A stretch of 10,982 nucleotides of DNA from Gemmatimonadales bacterium UBA2960 (GTDB taxonomy: Bacteria > Gemmatimonadota > Gemmatimonadetes > Longimicrobiales > Gaopeijiaceae), in the NCBI GenBank assembly GCA_002348465.1, contig DEBI01000022.1, positions 1 through 10,982 on the forward strand, in the 5' to 3' direction. Within the stretch, counting starts at the first letter, position 1, and each line of letters opens with the position of its first letter. The notes beneath the pieces were generated by a model. That model was not told the origin of the DNA and ran no database searches. It worked only from the letters and a program-made list of their open reading frames with translations. Made by a program: the position numbers and the translations under genes. Below, one piece after another: positions 5,930-10,982 of the stretch.

Positions 5930-7704
5930 TTGCGACCGAACTTCCGCTCCAGTTCTCCTCTTGAGAGCCGCACAATCGTCGGACGTCCATGCACATCATG
6001 ATGGGGTAATTCTGTCGCAAATAATTGATCGAAAAGCTCTTGCATTTCTGACTCAGACAATTTTTGCCCCGCCTTGATCGCGCTCTTGCAAGCGAAGGTG
6101 CTCGCAATCCTCTCATGTTGATTGCGAGCGGCACGGACTAAGTCTGATCCATGCGTTAATTCGTGAACCATTTCGCGGAACGCTCTCTCCGCGTCGAAGT
6201 ATCGATGTGGATTGGGAACCGCATGCACTATGACAGTGTCACCTCCAAAATCCTCGACCTCGAATCCCGCTCCCGATAAAAGACTTCCGAGGTCTCCAAT
6301 CATGGCCACCTCCGGCGCAGTCAATTTTAGAGTTAACGGAAAAAGAAGTCTCTGACTCTCCTGCCCTCCCGACTCAAATCCATCCATAAGACGCTGAAAC
6401 AAGATCCTCTCGTGTGCTGCATGCTGATCTACAATGAGGACCCCATCTCTTGTCTCAGCAAATACGTACGTATCTAGCACCTGCCACAACCTTGGCTTGG
6501 TCCCCGGTTCAGGGAGAGGCTGAACACGACCACCGCTCGCACTACTCTCATCAATTCCTGACTGTCCAAGCCCGCCATCACCCGAAGCTACAGGTACGAA
6601 AAGTGCCATCTGAGCCTTCGTACCAGCGTCCTTAGCTACGTGCTCGACCTTTCCGATTTCATCCGCTTCTGAAGGCAATTCTCCTCCAGGCTGGTCGAAG
6701 GTGGCAGCACTGGCCTCAACGTCCAACGCAGACCTGATCGCGTCTTCGATCAAACCCTCGATACGATTCTGGTCTCTAAAGCGCACCTCGGACTTGGCCG
6801 GATGCACATTGACGTCAACCTGATCCCCGGGAACCTCCAAATACAGAAATAGCCAAGGTCGAACACCCTGTGGGATCGTTGTTCGGTAGCCCCGCTCTAC
6901 CGCTCTTACCAGCGCTGGAGACCGAAATGGGCGTCCGTTAACGAAAAGATGGCTACGTCTAAACCCAGGCTTGGCCGCGTCCGGCCGTTGAATCAATCCC
7001 GCGACGGCAAGGCCATCTTCGTCCCTCGACGTTGGGATTAGCGTGCTCGCATGCTCACTCCCCCATATCTGAGCTATCCGCCCTAAAGGCTCTTCCGCAG
7101 GAGGGAGATCAAGTAGCACGCGATCATCCGAGGTGAGTACGAATGAAACGTTCGGATTCGCCAGACTGAGCGCAGTCACGATTTCGTTCACAGCCCTTGT
7201 CTCGGCACTGACCGACTTAAGAAAACGAGCACGCACCGGTGCGTTGTAGAAAAGATTTCGAACCTCTACAGTGGTCCCACGTCGACGTGCTACATCGCTC
7301 ATCTCACTGATTCCGCCAGCGTTGACCTTAACGCAGGTGCCGACTTCGCCTCTGCCATCCCACGTCTCAATCGACATGCGTGACACAGCAGCAATCGAAG
7401 GCATCGCTTCTCCCCGAAACCCGAACGTCGGCACACCCGTAAGGTCTTCTGCAACCTGGATCTTACTGGTCGCGTGACGGTCCAGGCTCAGGAGAGCATC
7501 CTCGCGCCCCATTCCTATTCCGTTGTCACTCACTCGGATGCGCCTCTTACCTCCGCGCTCAATCGCCAGTTCAACCCGTGAGGCGTTAGCGTCAAGGGCA
7601 TTCTCAGTGAGTTCCTTAACCGCTGACGCAGGGCGTTCTACCGCTTCACCCGCTGCTATCTGATTTGCTACCGTGTCGGGTAAGATCCTGATTTTTCGGC
7701 TCAT
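5926..7704 (-). CDS. mutL: DNA mismatch repair protein MutL
   Basis: MutL links mismatch recognition by MutS to strand incision. The N-terminal GHKL ATPase domain is complete: ANQIAAGEAVERPASAVKEL (13-32) with TENALDA (33-39; Glu31 and Asn35 match the E. coli catalytic Glu29 and Asn33), DNGIGM (60-65), ATSKI (78-82), GFRGEAMPSIA (95-105) and the transducer motif HPAKSEVRF (301-309). A variable linker spans about 330-400. The C-terminal domain resembles endonuclease-type MutL: DQHAAHE (426-432), ACKSAIKAG (538-546), HGRPTIVRL (572-580) and a final RKFGR. Two residues differ from the usual motifs: Gln437 stands where the last Glu of DQHAx2Ex4E is expected, and the CPHGRP motif reads DVHGRP (570-575). 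The 592-residue length is normal. The ATG at 7704 overlaps the tatD stop as ATGA and has GAGG at 7709-7712. Confidence 0.97.
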   Translation of the reverse strand: MSRKIRILPDTVANQIAAGEAVERPASAVKELTENALDANASRVELAIERGGKRRIRVSDNGIGMGREDALLSLDRHATSKIQVAEDLTGVPTFGFRGEAMPSIAAVSRMSIETWDGRGEVGTCVKVNAGGISEMSDVARRRGTTVEVRNLFYNAPVRARFLKSVSAETRAVNEIVTALSLANPNVSFVLTSDDRVLLDLPPAEEPLGRIAQIWGSEHASTLIPTSRDEDGLAVAGLIQRPDAAKPGFRRSHLFVNGRPFRSPALVRAVERGYRTTIPQGVRPWLFLYLEVPGDQVDVNVHPAKSEVRFRDQNRIEGLIEDAIRSALDVEASAATFDQPGGELPSEADEIGKVEHVAKDAGTKAQMALFVPVASGDGGLGQSGIDESSASGGRVQPLPEPGTKPRLWQVLDTYVFAETRDGVLIVDQHAAHERILFQRLMDGFESGGQESQRLLFPLTLKLTAPEVAMIGDLGSLLSGAGFEVEDFGGDTVIVHAVPNPHRYFDAERAFREMVHELTHGSDLVRAARNQHERIASTFACKSAIKAGQKLSESEMQELFDQLFATELPHHDVHGRPTIVRLSRGELERKFGRK

Positions 7705-8477
7705 ACTGCCTCTAACCCGTAAAACCGTCGAGCATTCTGTGTCGTCCGTTGTGCCACTTCTTCATCAGACAGCATAAGTAACGAAGCAACAGCATGCGCA
7801 ACGTGGACCACGTTCGCTGGCTCGTTTCGTCGCCCGCGAAACGGAACCGGTGCGAGATACGGAGAGTCTGTCTCTATTAACAGGCGCTCGGGTGGCACCT
7901 CCCTCAGCAAAGCGGAAGCTGAGTACGACTTAAACGAAGCAATACCTGATGCCGAGACATACCAGTCCGCCGCCATTGCCTCGGTGAAGGCCCGATCTCC
8001 ACCGGTGAAACAGTGCAGAACACCTACAGTTCCTGACGGCATAGCACGTATTGCCGCAGCAATGTCATCGTCGGCCTCGCGCGCATGGACTACTACGGGA
8101 AGCGAGAGTTCGCACCCCAGTTGAAGGTGTGCGTCGAATGCTGCTCGTTGTGCCGCTCGCGACGCATTTTGGTGAAAATAGTCGAGCCCCGTCTCTCCAA
8201 TTGCGACAACCTCAGCCCTCGAAGAGGCTATCTCGCGAACCCTGCCTAGGTCACCGGATGCAGCTACACCTACCGCATGTGGATGAATGCCGGCTGTGCT
8301 GTAGACACCCTCCCTTTTCTCAGCGAGCTCTAGAGCGCAAGCTGCATCAACGGCATCCGATGAGATCAGTGTCATTTCTCTGACACCTGCTTCGGAGGCC
8401 CTGAGAAACACCGCGTCCCGATCGTCTCGAAACGCGGCGTCGGTCAGGTGGCAGTGACTGTCGAAATACTCCGTCAC
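7701..8477 (-). CDS. tatD: TatD-family metal-dependent deoxyribonuclease
   Basis: TatD proteins are cytoplasmic TIM-barrel metallohydrolases with 3'-5' exonuclease activity on DNA, linked to repair of oxidative damage; despite the name they are not needed for Tat export. With the start used here, the metal-binding HxH is DSHCHL (6-11, His8 and His10). GIHPHAVG follows at 63-70, GETGLDYF (94-101) carries the metal ligand Glu95, VVVHAREA (128-135) has His131, LHCFTGG (154-160) has His155, and ETDSPYLAP (202-210) has Asp204. I chose the GTG at 8477, which overlaps the secF stop as GTGA and gives 258 residues, the family norm. The longer reading from an ATG at 8534 would overlap secF by 61 bases and add 19 residues unlike the family. 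The gene is followed by mutL with an ATGA overlap. Confidence 0.95.
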   Translation of the reverse strand: MTEYFDSHCHLTDAAFRDDRDAVFLRASEAGVREMTLISSDAVDAACALELAEKREGVYSTAGIHPHAVGVAASGDLGRVREIASSRAEVVAIGETGLDYFHQNASRAAQRAAFDAHLQLGCELSLPVVVHAREADDDIAAAIRAMPSGTVGVLHCFTGGDRAFTEAMAADWYVSASGIASFKSYSASALLREVPPERLLIETDSPYLAPVPFRGRRNEPANVVHVAHAVASLLMLSDEEVAQRTTQNARRFYGLEAV

Positions 8478-9433
8478 ACCGTCGCGGGCCGAGGCCGTTC
8501 CTTCTTCTTCCGCTCCGTATCCGCGACCCCCCAACGATTCTGGATTTCAATGAGCGCAGGAGAAGCAACAAAGATCGAGGAATACGTTCCAATGACGACT
8601 CCCAGAATCAAAACGATCGTAAAGTCTCGGATGACGGCACCACCTAGCACCAATAGTGCGGTCAAGACAGCAAGCGTTGTCCCGGAGGTAAGCACTGTCC
8701 TTGGCAGTGTCTCATTGATCGATGCATTAACTAGCTCGATAGGGTCACGCTTTCGGCCGCCCTTCGCCTTCATGTTCTCCCGAACCCGGTCAAATACCAC
8801 GATCGTATCGTTTAGTGAATATCCCAGGATGGTCAGAATAGCAGCCACTGTCGGCAAAGAGATTTCCGTACGAAACGCAGCAAGAAATCCGAGGGTGATC
8901 AAAATGTCGTGCGCGGTCGCGATCACCGCTGCTAATCCAAACCTCAACTCGAACCGGAACGCTATGTAGACAAGTGTGAGGAGGAACGACAGGAGAACTG
9001 CCAACAACGCCTTTGTCTGCAGTTCGCCACCAACCTTTGCACCAACCAATTCTGTCCGGACGACCTCTACACCGCTGTTAGGGAGGTTCGCCGTTACGTT
9101 GCTTTCGATCTGCTCTGCCACTTCAGTGATCGATGCATCTTCGGCCAGCGGAGCTCGGATCACAAATTCATTTTCGGATCCGAACTGCGTGATCGGCGGA
9201 GCTTCCGCTCCACCTAATGCATCACGGAGTTCCCCAGCGGTCACCTGTTGTTCAAATCTCACTTGAACTAGAGATCCTCCGAGAAAATCTACACCGTAGT
9301 TAAGCCAACTTCCTAAGGAAGCTACATTCAAGAACATGGCTGCAATGCCCATGGCAATAACGGTGCCAGACACGAAATATGCGCCTCGGCGCTTTTCAAT
9401 GAAGCGATACTGAGCTTTGCTGAAGAGTCTCAT
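8474..9433 (-). CDS. secF: Protein translocase subunit SecF
   Basis: SecF pairs with SecD in the inner membrane and uses the proton gradient to pull proteins through SecYEG from the outer side. The 319-residue protein has a first membrane helix at about 19-37, the signature GVDFLGGSL (47-55), and an exposed periplasmic domain to about 135 ending in VGAKVGGEL (130-138). Further helices lie near 142-160, 164-187, 192-214, 247-265 and 270-293. GYSLNDTIVVFDRVREN (204-220) with Asp209 is the conserved membrane motif, and RTVLTSGTTLA (245-255) is typical. A short basic tail (RKKKERPRP, 308-316) ends the protein. The ATG at 9433 lies 12 bases after the secD stop, with no clear ribosome binding site, suggesting coupling. 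The TGA stop overlaps the tatD GTG. Confidence 0.98.
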   Translation of the reverse strand: MRLFSKAQYRFIEKRRGAYFVSGTVIAMGIAAMFLNVASLGSWLNYGVDFLGGSLVQVRFEQQVTAGELRDALGGAEAPPITQFGSENEFVIRAPLAEDASITEVAEQIESNVTANLPNSGVEVVRTELVGAKVGGELQTKALLAVLLSFLLTLVYIAFRFELRFGLAAVIATAHDILITLGFLAAFRTEISLPTVAAILTILGYSLNDTIVVFDRVRENMKAKGGRKRDPIELVNASINETLPRTVLTSGTTLAVLTALLVLGGAVIRDFTIVLILGVVIGTYSSIFVASPALIEIQNRWGVADTERKKKERPRPATV

Positions 9434-9445
9434 AATATTATCGGC

Positions 9446-10982
9446 TCAGATACTAATCGGATCCGATGCCTTCTTTCCAGACAGATAAGCCAGAAAGAAG
9501 GAGCGGGTCACAAAGAGTGCGGAGAAGAAGGACGCGACGATTCCGATTGAGAGCGTTACGGCAAAACCTCGAACAGGCCCCGTACCAACCCCAAAGAGAA
9601 TCAGCGCCGTGATTAGTGTGGTGATATTTGCGTCAACGATCGCAGACAAGGCATGCTGGAACCCCTCATCTACAGCAGTACGAGTCGCGCGTCCCTTGTC
9701 TAATTCCTCTCTGATTCGCTCAAAGATCAACACATTGGCATCGACCGCCATGCCGATGGAGAGAATCAGGCCTGCAATGCCTGGTACCGTGAGCGTTGCC
9801 CTCATCCCAACCAGCCCTCCAAGTACCAGAAACACATACACAGCAAGAGCGCCAACCGCCAAGAAGCCGGCCATCCCGTAGTAGATCATCATAACAACTA
9901 CGACGAGCGCGAGGCCTACGAGACCGGCAATCTGCCCCTGATCAATTGAGTCCTGCCCCAAAGAAGGTCCAACAGTTCTCTCTTCTATGATATTGATCCG
10001 AGCTGGAAGTGCACCTGCCCGGAGAACCAGAGCAAGGTCACGCGCTTCTTCCATTGGTGTTCCCTGACCCATCTCAATCTGACCACGAGCACCTATGCGA
10101 TCTCGGATCACCGGCGCACTCATGACCTCGTTGTCGAGAACAATCGCCAAGTAGTTACCGATATTGGCCCCGGAAAAACGCGCAAATTGACGACCGCCCG
10201 CCCTGGAAAACTGAAACTGTACCTGAGAAGTATTGAACTGCGGATCTCGCATCGCAGTTGCGTCTTCGAGTTGCTCTCCAGTCAGGAAGGAATCCTCTTC
10301 TAGCACATAGAGACGATAGTATGTCTGGGCTGCCTGACCCACCAATTCCGACCCCCAGAGCATGATCTCCTCACGAGGAAAAGCTCTTTCAACCTCGGGC
10401 ATCGCCAGAAACATCTCAGCCACTGGACGATCCGCAGCCGAAACTAGGTAGGTGCCTTCTATATCTCCCACCATAAGAAGCGAGGAGAACGGCCGAAGAG
10501 CGTTCTCCTCCGCCTCAATCGAGTCGGAAACAGTAGCGGCACTGCTAGCCGCGGCAGCAGCGCTGTCCACTGCAGTTGCGGTGTCAGCCCCGAAGAGAAG
10601 ACTCTCCAAGTTGCTCGTTTCCTGCGTGACCACTGCTCTCCCCAGAGCTGTGATCGAATCGACACCAAGAGACGCCACTATCGCTCTGTCGATACGACGA
10701 AGTGCAGCATCCATATCAGAGGCGGGCAGTACCTTCTTGAACTCCAGAAAAGCATTGCGCTGGACAATGCCCTTCGCCTGTTCCTCGTCGTCGATTCCTG
10801 CCAATTCGACGATCAGACGCTCACCGCCCACCTTTTGGATGAGCGGCTCCTCTACGCCAAACTCATCGATGCGTGTACGGATAATCCGCTCGACGCGATC
10901 GATCATGTCTGATTTCGCCTCGGGCGTCATGGTACCATCAGGATCATCGACTTCCAGCACCAAATGCATCCCGCCTTGGAGG
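9446..10982 (-). CDS. secD: Protein translocase subunit SecD, N-terminus cut off by the window edge
   Basis: SecD is the partner of SecF in the proton-driven export motor. The reading frame stays open to the right edge: codons before the ATG at 10969 encode L-Q-G-G, completing the family signature LQGGMHLVLEVD, so that ATG is internal and the first membrane helix lies outside the window. Counting from the Met at 10969, a periplasmic P1 region runs to about 330, including GRQFARFSG (259-267) and ERTVGPSLGQDSI (330-342). Membrane helices follow near 345-364, 368-389, 393-411, 448-463 and 468-492. GMAVDANVLIFERIREEL (406-423) is the most conserved membrane motif. An Ala/Ser-rich stretch at about 129-157 interrupts the periplasmic part. 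Together with secF and tatD it forms a common gene order; yajC is often upstream and may lie beyond the edge. Confidence 0.98.
   Translation of the reverse strand, partial: LQGGMHLVLEVDDPDGTMTPEAKSDMIDRVERIIRTRIDEFGVEEPLIQKVGGERLIVELAGIDDEEQAKGIVQRNAFLEFKKVLPASDMDAALRRIDRAIVASLGVDSITALGRAVVTQETSNLESLLFGADTATAVDSAAAAASSAATVSDSIEAEENALRPFSSLLMVGDIEGTYLVSAADRPVAEMFLAMPEVERAFPREEIMLWGSELVGQAAQTYYRLYVLEEDSFLTGEQLEDATAMRDPQFNTSQVQFQFSRAGGRQFARFSGANIGNYLAIVLDNEVMSAPVIRDRIGARGQIEMGQGTPMEEARDLALVLRAGALPARINIIEERTVGPSLGQDSIDQGQIAGLVGLALVVVVMMIYYGMAGFLAVGALAVYVFLVLGGLVGMRATLTVPGIAGLILSIGMAVDANVLIFERIREELDKGRATRTAVDEGFQHALSAIVDANITTLITALILFGVGTGPVRGFAVTLSIGIVASFFSALFVTRSFFLAYLSGKKASDPISI

Noticed and set aside
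8478..8534. N-terminal extension of tatD from an ATG at 8534
   Set aside because: It would overlap secF by 61 bases, and the added residues are unlike the family; the GTG at 8477 gives the usual HxH position.
8448..8969. A 173-codon plus-strand open frame opposite secF
   Set aside because: It lies wholly opposite conserved tatD/secF coding sequence and shows no family signature.
10967..10969. ATG as the start of secD
   Set aside because: The frame stays open upstream and the preceding codons complete the conserved LQGG-M-H-L motif, so this Met is internal.

Overview
The window is a dense stretch of bacterial chromosome in which every credible gene lies on the minus strand. Reading in the direction of transcription (high to low coordinates) the order is secD (5' end cut off by the window edge), secF, tatD, mutL, miaA, bshA, uppP, birA, coaX, a divergent polyprenyl synthetase, and then, after a 169-base regulatory gap, groES (3' end cut off). 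No tRNA, rRNA, mobile element, CRISPR array or prophage gene was seen. No gene-free stretch exceeds 300 bases.

The organism looks like a Gram-negative-type, non-Firmicute bacterium of medium GC content. A CIRCE operator (HrcA regulon), a bacillithiol-pathway glycosyltransferase and a type III pantothenate kinase occur together. That mix would suit Gemmatimonadota or a related FCB/Acidobacteria-type lineage. This placement is inference from gene content and protein flavour; no database search was possible.

Region by region: (1) 8474-10982 encodes the SecDF pair that assists Sec-dependent export. (2) 5926-8477 carries tatD, mutL and miaA, a DNA- and RNA-maintenance block. (3) 3043-4955 carries bshA (first step of bacillithiol synthesis) and uppP (undecaprenyl carrier recycling). 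(4) 1485-3046 carries birA and coaX, which serve biotin attachment and coenzyme A synthesis. (5) 359-1435 is a trans-prenyltransferase-like gene of uncertain product. (6) 190-358 holds a possible weak hairpin terminator, a -35-like box, a perfect CIRCE inverted repeat and a strong Shine-Dalgarno sequence in front of groES (1-189).

The nine genes from secD to coaX are packed so tightly that five junctions overlap by 4 bases (GTGA, ATGA, GTGA, ATGA, TTGA), two have 2-base gaps and one a 12-base gap. They are very probably one translationally coupled operon. The polyprenyl synthetase follows coaX by 49 bases and may be its last gene. groES has its own heat-shock-type control. Three corrections to naive gene calls matter: coaX should start at the GTG at 2264, tatD at the GTG at 8477, and secD runs off the right edge rather than starting at the ATG at 10969.

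The window is mostly conserved housekeeping, and I do not see a convincing new system. The points most worth a second look are the altered first Asp-rich motif of the prenyltransferase and the altered metal-site residues in the MutL endonuclease domain.
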